Assembly: GCF_000507185.2 (NCBI RefSeq) | Contig: NZ_AYTM02000002.1 | Location: 3,879,501 to 3,943,500, forward strand | DNA length: 64,000 bases | Source of the DNA: Pseudomonas syringae KCTC 12500 | GTDB taxonomy: Bacteria; Pseudomonadota; Gammaproteobacteria; Pseudomonadales; Pseudomonadaceae | Direction: 5' to 3' | Program-made: the position numbers and the translations under genes | The notes under the pieces: generated by a model | The model's input: only the letters and a program-made list of their open reading frames with translations | Database searches by the model: none | Told to the model about the DNA's origin: nothing | Shown: one piece after another, positions 18,337 through 26,514 of the stretch | Layout: the number at the start of each line of letters is the position of its first letter | Position numbering within the stretch: the first letter of the stretch is position 1

Positions 18337-19485
18337 ATGAACCCGATACAAACGCGTTTCTCTAACGTCGAAGCACTTAGACATTCAGAGGTGGATGTAC
18401 AGGAGCTCAAAGCACACGGTCAAATAGAAGTGGGTGGCAAATGCTACGACATTCGCGCGGCTGCCAATAACGACCTGACTGTCCAGCGTTCTGACAAACA
18501 GATGGCGATGAGCAAGTTTTTCAAAAAAGCAGGGTTAAGTGGGAGTTCCGGCAGTCAGTCCGATCAAATTGCGCAGGTACTGAATGACAAGCGCGGCTCT
18601 TCCGTTCCCCGTCTTACACGCCAGGGGCAGACCCATCTGGGCCGTATGCAATTCAACATCGAAGAGGGGCAAGGCAGTTCGGCCGCCACGTCCGTACAGA
18701 ACAGCAGGCTGCCCAATGGCCGCTTGGTAAACAGCAGTATTTTGCAATGGGCCGAAAAGGCGAAAGCCAATGGCAGCACAAGTTCCAGTGCTCTTTATCA
18801 GATCTACGCAAAAGAACTCCCGCGTGTAGAACTGCTGCCACGCACTGAGCACCGGGCGTGTCTGGCGCATATGTATAAGCTGAACGGTAAGGACGGTATC
18901 AGTATTTGGCCGCAGTTTCTGGATGGCGTACGCGGGTTGCAGCTAAAACATGACACAAAAGTGTTCATGATGAACAACCCCAAAGCAGCGGACGAGTTCT
19001 ACAAGATCGAACGTTCGGGCACGCAATTTCCGGATGAGGCTGTCAAGGCGCGCCTGACGATAAATGTCAAACCTCAATTCCAGAAGGCCATGGTCGACGC
19101 AGCGGTCAGGTTGACCGCTGAGCGTCACGATATCATTACTGCCAAAGTGGCAGGTCCTGCAAAGATTGGCACGATTACAGATGCAGCGGTTTTCTATGTA
19201 AGCGGAGATTTTTCCGCTGCGCAGACACTTGCAAAAGAGCTTCAGGCACTGCTCCCTGACGATGCGTTTATCAATCATACGCCAGCTGGAATGCAATCCA
19301 TAGGCAAGGGGCTGTGTTACGCCGAGCGTACACCGCAGGACAGGACAAGCCACGGAATGTCGCGCGCCAGCATAATCGAGTCGGCACTGGCAGACACCAG
19401 CAGGTCGTCACTGGAGAAGAAGCTGCGCAATGCTTTCAAGAGCGCCGGATACAATCCCGACAACCCTGCGTTCAGGTTGGAATGA
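18337..19485 (+). CDS. hopA1: Type III effector HopA1 (divergent allele)
   Basis: This 382-residue effector is of the HopA1 (HopPsyA/HrmA) family, injected into plant cells and recognised in some hosts by RPS6-type resistance. Conserved family stretches are the N-terminus (MNPIQTRFSNVEALRHSEVD), VGPAKIGTITDAAVFYVSGD near 270, and HTPAGMQSIGKGLCYAE near 325. The middle (about 60-240) differs strongly from the P. syringae 61 protein as I recall it. A good Shine-Dalgarno (GAGG) precedes the ATG, and the ShcA chaperone gene lies directly upstream. The frame is intact. Confidence 0.92.
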   Translation: MNPIQTRFSNVEALRHSEVDVQELKAHGQIEVGGKCYDIRAAANNDLTVQRSDKQMAMSKFFKKAGLSGSSGSQSDQIAQVLNDKRGSSVPRLTRQGQTHLGRMQFNIEEGQGSSAATSVQNSRLPNGRLVNSSILQWAEKAKANGSTSSSALYQIYAKELPRVELLPRTEHRACLAHMYKLNGKDGISIWPQFLDGVRGLQLKHDTKVFMMNNPKAADEFYKIERSGTQFPDEAVKARLTINVKPQFQKAMVDAAVRLTAERHDIITAKVAGPAKIGTITDAAVFYVSGDFSAAQTLAKELQALLPDDAFINHTPAGMQSIGKGLCYAERTPQDRTSHGMSRASIIESALADTSRSSLEKKLRNAFKSAGYNPDNPAFRLE

Positions 19486-19711
19486 GTATGAATTGCTGAA
19501 CATCCCAAAGGCGCGGGGCCAGGAAGACGGACCTGAGGGGCCATTCTCCGGCGTATTCTTCCCTTGCTCGAACACAGGCTTGCCGTGAATCTGTTTCATG
19601 GTTCCAGGCAGCCTATCATGGGAGAGAACGGCGTTTTTAGAGATTGAGCCAGGCAGATTTTTTTCAGGAGATGCATGCGGTAAACGACAACAAGACACTT
19701 TCCACCAGACG
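19486..19711. other. Gene-free stretch after hopA1
   Basis: No supported gene in this 226-base stretch. A GGAACC on the minus strand (19605-19600) has no partner CCACNNA. The sequence leads into the terminator and partial tRNA copy that mark the left border of the island; beyond that copy, 19772-20038 is also gene-free. Confidence 0.5.
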
Positions 19712-19744
19712 AAAAAAAGACCTTGAATTTCAAGGTCTTTTTTT
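19712..19744. terminator. Perfect 15-bp terminator hairpin at the left island border
   Basis: Bases 19712-19726 (A7 then GACCTTGA) pair perfectly with 19730-19744 (TCAAGGTC then T7). The hairpin resembles the one after tRNA-Leu (28722-28746, AAGGCCTTGAT/ATCAAGGCCTT) and, like it, precedes a tRNA 3' sequence. It is probably a second copy of that tRNA terminator and can act in both directions, including behind hopA1. Confidence 0.85.
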
Positions 19745-19748
19745 AAGG

Positions 19749-19771
19749 TGGTGCCCGAGGGAGAATCGAAC
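19749..19771 (-). repeat. Partial copy of tRNA-Leu 3' end (att-like, distal)
   Basis: The 23 bases match the last 24 bases of tRNA-Leu(CAA) at 28758-28781 (including CCA) except for one missing C. Orientation is the same as in the intact gene. Such a fragment is what integration at a tRNA 3' end leaves at the far side of an element. Confidence 0.85.
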
Positions 19772-20038
19772 ACCGCTATTGCAGCGCTTGGTTTACAAGG
19801 GGTTTGCCGTATTTCATTCGCTTTATACTCCCGTTCCTACTCACACATGTCGATGTGCTTTTGACATAAGCTCATGGCATATCGGCAGACATGTGTTCGG
19901 CAACTGAAAACCGTCAGTGCGCAAATCGTATAGCAGGTGGTCAACCCACCCGCTCGCAAGGCTTGTGCTGATGGTTGCGGAGCTGCCTACACGCGATGAG
20001 TAGTGCATGAAGGCTCGTCGGGTGGCCAACTGCGCCGA

Positions 20039-22716
20039 TCATCGGATTCCATAGATTCTTGCGCGCCTTGTAAATGCTTCTTTTGCGCCTTCAAGTATCT
20101 TACATGCAGCGTCGCGTGCCTCAATATCGTCAATAGACCCTCTGGCAGCGATGATACTCTTGTCATTATTGCTCTTTAGAACGACTAACTGTTCCGCATC
20201 ACCAAGAACCGCAATATTGGCATTGTGGGTGATAATTATCACTTGTCTTCTTTCCTTGGCACGCCGCAATACAGGAACGAATGTATGAAAGATGAACTCA
20301 CTATCTAGATTGTCCTCAGGCTGATCAATAATTAGGGGGCGAGTACTTTCCGCAGATAATATCAGCGCGAGGAGTACGGACTGCTGCTGCCCCAAAGAAA
20401 GCTCTGCGAATTCTCTTTGTAAGTTTCTAATTTTCCCTGCATTATCTACCTGCTTAGATACCGTTAACCGAGGCAGGTCATTCACATGGCAAGCTTGAAG
20501 CTTAAATGAAGAAGTCGGCCTCTTGAGCGTTTCAATGATGCTTTTCGCTTCAGCTTCAGAAAATTGCTGCACTTCATCTTCTAACTTAATCGCAGTAATC
20601 GCTGACCAGTTAGACTTGGATATAGCGTCAATTAATTTAGGTGTAGTAAGTTGCTCAACTAACAGTTTCGCTTTGTTCCCGCCTCTCCATCCCATCTCTT
20701 TGTTAATCAAGTGAACTGCTTCATCAGAGTGACTACTTTCGGCGTATTGTAACTTCACCTGGAATTCGCTCAATACCTCACTAAGAGCGCGGGTAGCTGC
20801 TACGGCATAGTTTTGCCTGCGTCGCGCTACCTTGATGCGGGCTTTCCGTCTACTCTCGAGCATGGTGTTGTAAGCCACCTCAAGCTGCTTCAGATGTGGC
20901 TGCCAAGTTTTTAAGTCTTCGAGATTTTTTGATAATCTACTTTCCTCGTTTGTCAGCTTAGTGATGTGCGACATATCAAGCCGCACGCCTTAAGCTCTAG
21001 TGCGGCTCGCTTGTTTTCAATATCTTCGCGTATCGGTTTTTCTTTCTCCGTCCAAGCTGAGATGGACGCGTCAACAGCGTGTTGGAGCTCGCGATATTTA
21101 TGAGATAGCGTAATTTTCGCTGCAGCAAATTCCGCTTCGAATTCACTCAGCGCTGTATCTATATTAGCTGCCTCGAGGGCACCATTCACAATGTCCCCTG
21201 CTGCTAGGGTTTCTTTGGCACGATGGATCAATTCTTCAATTGCTGAATCACCAAGCAGTATTACAATTTCATTTGTGAACTCTTCAATACTTTCTTTTTT
21301 GGCTTGCTCGCTTGCCAGGTTTCGCTGTAATTTTATTACTTCCGCTCCGTTCGCCGACTGAAATGCCTGTATCTGCTGTTGAATTACCGTCAGCGCCCGC
21401 TGTGCATTTGGTATTTCTGAAATATTCTCTGTTGCCTTAAGCATCTTTTGTTGATGGGCTTTGATTTCTTTGAGAGCCAAAGCTTCTTCCTTCAGGAGCT
21501 CCTCCGCATTGGTAAATCTGTCCAGGTAATTCAATAAGGTGAGCGGATTGCTTTTTGCTTGCTCTCTCACGCTTGCTGCTTCGCCCTGACCGAAGCAATC
21601 TATCTCAAAAGAGATTGGACCATCGCTAGGGTCATCAACATTTGACAGTGATTTACCCATTGAGCGTAGTAATGAGTGCTTGGTTCCTGCTTCATCTTGC
21701 CAGAATAGATGCAGTTGGTTAGGCCAGACCGATGAGTCTACAACAGCAGCTCCAGACTCAGTTCCGGTCAAACAGCGAACTGCCTCAAACGTAGTAGATT
21801 TTCCAGTCCCTCTACCGCCTATGATGCAGTTCAAATTCTGACTGAAATGGATAGTTTGGCCGCTCAAGTACCCCCCATCTAGAGCGACTCCTAAAATGAA
21901 CGGGGTTGAGTTAGGTATTTCATTTTCCAATCTTATCCGTGAGTCGCCCTCTTCAAGGGCATGGCGCAGGCTTTGGAATGAAGGTGACGCCATCTTATAT
22001 CGAGTAAGCTTTCGATCATTTATAGCATTTCGTCCCAGTGCGTTGAGTGTATGCGAGTCTGAGTTCAGAATCCTAGCTAGGTACTGCCTCTCTCCTAGCC
22101 CTAAAGAATTGATACGTTTTTCCCCCATTCCCTGCCGCGCGCGATCTGGATCGTTTTTGGAATAACTAACTTCGGATTTCGAGTCTTTGAGTTCGATGCC
22201 GAGGAGTGCCTCGTGGGAGATGATATCTTGCTTGTGAGGCGTGGCACCTGGAAGCTTAGTTTCTAGCCCACTTCCAGCATCCACGTGTGCAAGTATTCCA
22301 AATCCTCCAAGGGACTTTGCAATATTTAATCAATCGTGCATACTATTTTGGCATCGACTGGTCTGTGTGTGTCGTTCGACAATATTTAAGCGTCCATGGA
22401 ATGTTGATAATGCCTCAATGGTTTCGAAATAGCATAGTAAGTGGCCCTCTGGAGTTGATAGTTCTATAGCGGGTATTACAAGTATTCCTAGCTCTGATCC
22501 CACATCTAATGCCGCTTGAACGTTACTAATCTCATTATGGTCTGCGATCGCGACGATGCTTAGATTTTCTTGTGCGGCTGTTCTTACTATTGCCTCTGGA
22601 GTCATATTCGGGTCATTCACATCGTGTGAGGCTCCATAAGAGTGTACGTGCAGGTCGCCTCTGTAGAAGCGAGCTCCGCTGCTCAGCTCTTCACAAATAT
22701 TCAGTTTCCCTATCAT
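20039..22716 (-). pseudogene. Broken TrlF-like PHP-domain/SMC-type ATPase gene
   Basis: One gene of about 890 codons appears in three pieces. Piece 1 (22716-22330) is a PHP phosphoesterase domain (RGDLHVHSYGASHDVN, AIADHNEIS). Piece 2 (from about 22329 to 20953) has Walker A GGRGTGKSTTFEAVR and coiled coil. Piece 3 (20986-20039) has coiled coil, then the ABC/SMC signature LSLGQQQSVLLALIL, Walker B RPLIIDQPEDNLDSEFI and a switch His (VIIITHNANIAVLG). Pieces 1 and 2 share a frame and are separated only by TGA at 22332-22330; homologous-looking sequence (LNIAKSLGGFGILAHVDAG) continues across it. Pieces 2 and 3 differ by a one-base frameshift near 20986. The family is linked to phage defence or nucleic-acid metabolism only by inference. 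The gene is visibly richer in AT than the core genes. Confidence 0.85.
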
Positions 22717-23094
22717 TCCGCAAACTCCTTTTCAGCGTAATTAGCACATGGTGTTCCTAGCCTTCTTTCTCTCAGACTCACAGGTAGAAAGCAAGAGCCA
22801 CATGATTGGCGATCTACCGTTAAACAAATTCTGAAATTGTTAAAACAAAAATTTTGTTAAAAAGCGAGCGCAGCCCTCTGGCTACAGTGCTTCTGGCGAG
22901 GGAGGGGGCTTGGGGGGGGGTTGACAAATTTTTAAAAAAAATCTGTGAGGGGGAAAAAATCTCGGCGTGCAGTCGGGGGCGGTGTCCGGCGCCAAAGGCC
23001 CAAAGTCTCGACCCGCCCCGCATGCGAATGAGAGATACTCTCATTCGATGCCGAAATCGTGCGTATCTTACGGAATCGGCGTGGTGGGCAGCCA
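22717..23094. other. Gene-free stretch with unusual base runs
   Basis: No supported gene. The left part carries the ribosome-binding site (AAGGAG) of the minus-strand PHP gene. Around 22900-22965 there are alternating G-runs and A-runs, followed by GC-rich DNA and the palindrome at 23025-23047. A 91-codon minus-strand frame here (22820-23095) has poor protein character. Confidence 0.5.
23025..23047. promoter_or_regulatory. Perfect 10-bp inverted repeat, possible operator
   Basis: CGAATGAGAG (23025-23034) and CTCTCATTCG (23038-23047) are exact inverse complements around ATA. Size and symmetry fit a dimeric regulator site, and the AATGAGA/TCTCATT half-sites faintly resemble Fur boxes. No adjacent gene shows what it would control. 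Confidence 0.45.
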
Positions 23095-23307
23095 TCAGAC
23101 TGAGTAGTCGGGGTCCAGGGTCGGAGGGCTGGCCCGCAGCGCCTCGATCGCGTCCTGGTGGCTCATGCCACTGGCCAGTAGCGTGTCGATTTCCTTCCGG
23201 ATCTGATCGCGGCAGGCTGCCTGGTAGAGCAGGGACCGGCTGTGAGCGATCTGGTTTAGCGCTTGCTGGATTGGCTTGGGTAGCGTTTCAGGTTTGGTGA
23301 TGCTCAT
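23095..23307 (-). CDS. Small hypothetical protein
   Basis: A 70-residue frame starts MSITKPETLPKPIQQALNQI and is predicted helical, with two short helices and no membrane segment or known motif. The ribosome-binding site is weak. It lies opposite to and just before the truncated phage tail gene, so it may be phage cargo or a cryptic leftover. I do not recognise it. Confidence 0.45.
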   Translation of the reverse strand: MSITKPETLPKPIQQALNQIAHSRSLLYQAACRDQIRKEIDTLLASGMSHQDAIEALRASPPTLDPDYSV

Positions 23308-23363
23308 GTTTGCAGTCCTCGCGGACCGGGTCGACGCATCGACCCGATCCAGCCAGTGGTTAA

Positions 23364-24167
23364 GGGGCGGTTGGGGTCAGGGACACCCTAGTCATTCGCG
23401 GCAAGGCCAGCGATATGCGCGGCAGCGGTCGGACCACACGCTCCGGCAGTTGGGAGAACGTCACTCTGCAGCAGATCGTCAGCGACGTTGCAGCACGTAA
23501 TGGCTGGAAGCCCACGTGTACCGTCATGACAAAAGTGCCTCGTGTCGATCAGCTCGACGAGTCGGATTACAACTTCATCACCCGGGTGGCCAAGAAGTAT
23601 GACTGCACTGCGAAGATCGCAGACGGCAAGCTGCTGGTGTTGCCTCGCCAGGACGGATTGAGCGCTAGCGGTAAAGCGCTGGGTGTCATAACGATCCGTC
23701 GTCATGAAGTGGCGCGGTGGCAGTTTCGTTTCAGCGACAAGACCACACAGAAAGCCGTCCAGACTAAGCATCTGGGCAAGAAGACTGGAAAACTACAGGT
23801 GGTGGAGTTGAGCAACGATCAATCCCCCAACGGCCTCCCTCCCTTCCATACCGACCGCCATATCCATCCCAATAAGTCCGCGGCTGAGCAGGCTGCCAAA
23901 GCGCGCCTCGCAGCATTCAATCGCAGTACCGCAGGTGTTCGGCTGGAAATGGCTGGGCGCACCGATTTGTTCTCAGAGCGAATGATCAATGCCCTGGACT
24001 TCAAGGTAGGCCTTGATGGCGAGTATCTGGTCGACTCGGTTGAACAGGTTTTCACACAGTCTGGCTGGACCACAGCAGTGGAGTGCAACGGCGGAAAATC
24101 CGGCAAGGCCAAGGCGAAGGGCAAGAAAAAGAAAGAGAAGAAACCGGTCAAGGTCGTACAGCTTTAA
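23364..24167 (+). pseudogene. Phage late control gene D, N-terminally truncated
   Basis: The frame carries the C-terminal two thirds of a P2-type gpD (baseplate/tail hub) protein: DTLVIRGKASDMRGS, RSGSWENVTLQQIVSDVAAR, ESDYNFITRVAKKYDC and a VTIRRHEV region, ending in a Lys-rich tail. It opens right after TAA at 23361-23363 with no start codon at the homologous N-terminus; the first ATG (23415) is internal. In intact phages or tailocins about 100 more residues precede. With the endolysin downstream it is the relic of a tail-to-lysis segment. Confidence 0.82.
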
Positions 24168-24205
24168 ACAGACAGATCATCACCTACTCACCAGGAGAGT
24201 CACGC

Positions 24206-24751
24206 ATGTCGATTACCACGCAGCAGTTGCTGCAGATCCTCCCCAACGCCAGCTCCCGAGCTGGCGTTTTTGTTCCTGTCCTAAACGTTGCGATGAGCAA
24301 GTACGCCATCGTCACCAAATTGCGCATAGCTGCATTTCTGGCGCAAGTAGGGCACGAGTCCGGCCAGCTCCGGTACGTGCGCGAGCTGGGCAGCGATCAA
24401 TACCTCGACAAGTACGACACCGGGCGACTTGCTGAACGCCTGGATAACACGCCAGAGGACGATGACGACGGTCAGTTGTATAGGGGCAGGGGACTTATTC
24501 AGGTCACCGGGCGAGACAACTACGCCGCGTGCGCAGAGGCACTGGGCCCGGATCTGCTAGAGCATCCTGAACTCATGGAGCGTCCAGAGCATGCAGCCTT
24601 GTCGGCTGCCTGGTTCTGGCATCGGGCTGGGCTCAACACCCTGGCAGACAAAGGCGACTTCCTGACCATCACCAAACGCATCAATGGCGGCACCAATGGC
24701 CAGGCTGATCGGCAAATGCTTTACGAGCGTGCCTTGAAGGTGCTTGCTTGA
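24206..24751 (+). CDS. Phage-type endolysin, glycoside hydrolase family 19
   Basis: This 181-residue lysozyme/chitinase-like protein cleaves peptidoglycan during phage or tailocin release. Motifs are AAFLAQVGHESGQL with the catalytic Glu, YRGRGLIQVTGRDNY and WFWHRAGLN. The ATG at 24206 has a Shine-Dalgarno (CAGGAG), and a longer frame upstream only runs into gene D. No signal peptide is seen and no holin gene is nearby, so release would need other factors. The reading frame is intact although its neighbours are decayed. Confidence 0.9.
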   Translation: MSITTQQLLQILPNASSRAGVFVPVLNVAMSKYAIVTKLRIAAFLAQVGHESGQLRYVRELGSDQYLDKYDTGRLAERLDNTPEDDDDGQLYRGRGLIQVTGRDNYAACAEALGPDLLEHPELMERPEHAALSAAWFWHRAGLNTLADKGDFLTITKRINGGTNGQADRQMLYERALKVLA

Positions 24752-24791
24752 TTCTGTCTTCTGATGAAGTTATGTGTATGGGGCGTGTGCG

Positions 24792-25253
24792 TCAATCTCT
24801 CGGAGTCGTATCTTGCTGGCTTAACGTTATGCGATAGCTCTTCAGCGTCTCACCTTCAGTGAGGTATTGCTTGCTGTAGTAGCGATATACAGCGCCTTTT
24901 ATCTCGATCCCAATGCCGTTTTCTGTGTCACGTATTTTTACATCCTTGACAGCGCTATCTGTGATCATGAAAAGGTCGGCTTTATTTAGCTCTTTCAATA
25001 CCTCTTTATCGTTGCCGCTTAAGGGTTTGCTAATGTAAAAGCGAAGCGTGTTAAGGTCGGTGGCGGGCGCGAAATATTCGGTGACGTACAGCCACGCGCC
25101 GTCAGAAAGCTCACGTTTAATGACAACTTCGTCAGCATCACCTCTGCCGAAAAGGAATCCATCAGAAATAAATCTTAGCGCGATTATGATAATTAGCGCC
25201 CAGAAGAAAAATTTATAATTTAGTTTAAGCTCAATAGCCTTTGAGTTCTGCAT
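24792..25253 (-). CDS. Probable immunity protein to the Tox44 toxin (membrane-anchored)
   Basis: This 153-residue protein has one N-terminal membrane helix (about 13-32, FFFWALIIIIALRFISDGFL) and a soluble domain of about 115 residues with alternating beta-strand pattern. I find no family match by eye. The gene starts inside the last 23 bases of the Tox44 gene, the typical arrangement for a cognate immunity gene. The anchor suggests the soluble part faces the periplasm, so the toxin would act there; this is inference. Confidence 0.65.
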   Translation of the reverse strand: MQNSKAIELKLNYKFFFWALIIIIALRFISDGFLFGRGDADEVVIKRELSDGAWLYVTEYFAPATDLNTLRFYISKPLSGNDKEVLKELNKADLFMITDSAVKDVKIRDTENGIGIEIKGAVYRYYSKQYLTEGETLKSYRITLSQQDTTPRD

Positions 25254-25626
25254 AGCGGATCCCTCTTTCTATCCATACCTGATCTTTAGGATCATCACCA
25301 TAAGGAGCCCTCCAAAACCAATGACCCCAGTCAATATCAGGGTCTTGTGTTCCTGCGTCCTTTTGAGCAAAGCCGGCAGCTCTTAGTAAAAGCTGTTCGG
25401 ATAACTGACCAGCTCTACCAACAGCACCGTAGTGGAAGTTACCGAAGTCCTCCCATTTGCGATTTTCCTGCTTGTAATCCCATGGTCCGCGACCACGAAC
25501 CTTTTGGTAGAACCAGCTCATAAATGCGCCAGTTGCAGGGTCTCGTTGCCAGCGGTCATTGGCCAGCTTCATATGCACATCAACACTCACGTGAGGAGGT
25601 ATAACGGGCGGTATAATAATATCCAT
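25231..25626 (-). CDS. Polymorphic toxin with Tox44 (Ntox44) domain, T6SS cargo
   Basis: In this 131-residue protein residues about 37-131 form a bacterial toxin 44 domain: MSWFYQKVRGRGPWDYKQ, FGNFHYGAVGRAGQLSEQLL, AGFAQKDAG and a Trp-rich end (DIDWGHWFWRAPYG). The first 30 residues are Pro-rich without a signal peptide, so delivery presumably relies on the Hcp encoded 29 bases upstream. The ATG has a good ribosome-binding site (AAGGAA). The biochemical activity of the family is not certain to me. The pattern hcp-toxin-immunity supports an antibacterial T6SS effector. Confidence 0.8.
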   Translation of the reverse strand: MDIIIPPVIPPHVSVDVHMKLANDRWQRDPATGAFMSWFYQKVRGRGPWDYKQENRKWEDFGNFHYGAVGRAGQLSEQLLLRAAGFAQKDAGTQDPDIDWGHWFWRAPYGDDPKDQVWIERGIRYAELKGY

Positions 25627-25655
25627 AACTATTCCTTGTTCTTAAGTGGATATAG

Positions 25656-26156
25656 TCATGAATAGACTTTGTTGCTTATTGCATCCCAGCCGCCCGCAAT
25701 TTGCCCCGCGCTTTGCCCTGACTTCCTGCTCTGCTTTGAGTACACGACCTGAATGCGCCCATAGTTCAAGGCAACAAGCTCGCTAGGAAAAGCACCGGGT
25801 TGATTGCCATTACCAGTCAATGTAAATGAACTAATAATAACCTCTTCCAGTTTTATCTCTAAGTATTTGACTTTCGGATCTCCGGCGCGAAAAACGTGCA
25901 CGGAGACTTGCTTAAAATGCTTACCGCTGCAGCAAGCTTCATGAAGCTTCGGCGTGGCGTTATCTACGGCTTTCCGGACAAGCATGTCACTCATGTAGGC
26001 ACGCCCTGAGGTCGCGCCACCAGCTGAGGTGGACGTCGCAGATGCTGTCTGGTTTGCAGAGAGGTCGAAATCCTGTAATTCGATCCAGTTCTCGTAGCCC
26101 TCGGAGAGGGTTTCGCCTGGTACACCTTCAATCTGGAGATATGCTTCAAATGACAT
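25656..26156 (-). CDS. hcp: Type VI secretion tube protein Hcp (orphan)
   Basis: This 166-residue Hcp-family protein forms hexameric rings that build the T6SS tube and carry small effectors in the lumen. Family signatures are MSFEAYLQIEGVPGETLSEGY, AYMSDMLVRKAVDNATPKL, YLEIKLEEVIISSFTLTGNG and LVALNYGRIQVVYSKQ; the C-terminal GWDAISNKVYS is usual in Hcp1-type proteins. No other T6SS structural gene lies in the window, so it must use a machine encoded elsewhere. It is the first gene of a three-gene run with the toxin and immunity genes. A ribosome-binding site (AAGGA) precedes the ATG. Confidence 0.92.
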   Translation of the reverse strand: MSFEAYLQIEGVPGETLSEGYENWIELQDFDLSANQTASATSTSAGGATSGRAYMSDMLVRKAVDNATPKLHEACCSGKHFKQVSVHVFRAGDPKVKYLEIKLEEVIISSFTLTGNGNQPGAFPSELVALNYGRIQVVYSKQSRKSGQSAGQIAGGWDAISNKVYS

Positions 26157-26487
26157 AGTAAATTCCTTTTAATGAGGCCCTTGTCTCTCAATCATACACA
26201 AAATAATTTTTCAGTGGTGCGCCTGCCAGCTTTGGGCAAAATCGGCCTGTAGACGGATTGATCGGCTGTAGGCCGCAAAGGTGGCGGCAGTTCACTGACC
26301 TCCATCGGGCTGAGCAGATCAAGTTCTGTCAGTTACAAGTCAATCAGCTGTAGCCGTAAATGAAAAAAGAGCGACCAGTCATGGTGCGTCAACACCACGC
26401 CTGGTCGCCGTCCCCGCAGATTACCCCTGCAAGTCCAGCCAAGGCTCTCGCTTCGTGCACAAAGCGAAGCGAGCCTAGTAACTGTCT
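26157..26487. other. Gene-free, structured stretch between hcp and the dam relic
   Basis: No supported gene. It holds the promoter region of the hcp cassette, an intrinsic terminator on the minus strand (26363-26408), a second hairpin (26443-26475: GGCTCtCGCTTCG against CGAAGCGAGCC) and, at its right edge, a LexA-like box. The two hairpins behind a minus-strand promoter-sized gap could be a small RNA of roughly 120 bases. Confidence 0.5.
26363..26408 (-). terminator. Strong minus-strand terminator
   Basis: GCGACCAG (26371-26378) pairs with CTGGTCGC (26401-26408), extended by an imperfect inner CATGGTG/CACCACG stem. On the minus strand it is followed by a T-run (26368-26363). No annotated minus-strand gene lies just upstream of it, which leaves the transcript it ends unexplained. 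Confidence 0.75.
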
Positions 26488-26497
26488 ATGTATACAG
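26482..26497. promoter_or_regulatory. LexA (SOS) box-like palindrome
   Basis: CTGTCTATGTATACAG fits CTGT-N8-ACAG exactly, the Gram-negative LexA consensus. It lies 18 bases before the ATG of the dam methylase relic and could have placed this phage segment under SOS control. Confidence 0.6.
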
Positions 26498-26514
26498 TAA
26501 AGGTCTTGCTTTCT

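Noticed and set aside
19600..19605. GGAACC on the minus strand after hopA1 as a HrpL promoter
   Set aside because: No CCACNNA at 15-16 bases spacing, and no gene downstream on that strand before hopA1.
20953..20986. Programmed -1 frameshift joining the two ATPase pieces
   Set aside because: The overlap has no slippery heptamer followed by a stimulatory structure, and the gene also carries an in-frame stop, so mutation is the simpler reading.
22820..23095. A 91-codon Arg-rich minus-strand frame upstream of the PHP gene
   Set aside because: It spans the G/A homopolymer tract and the palindrome, and its composition does not look like a folded protein.
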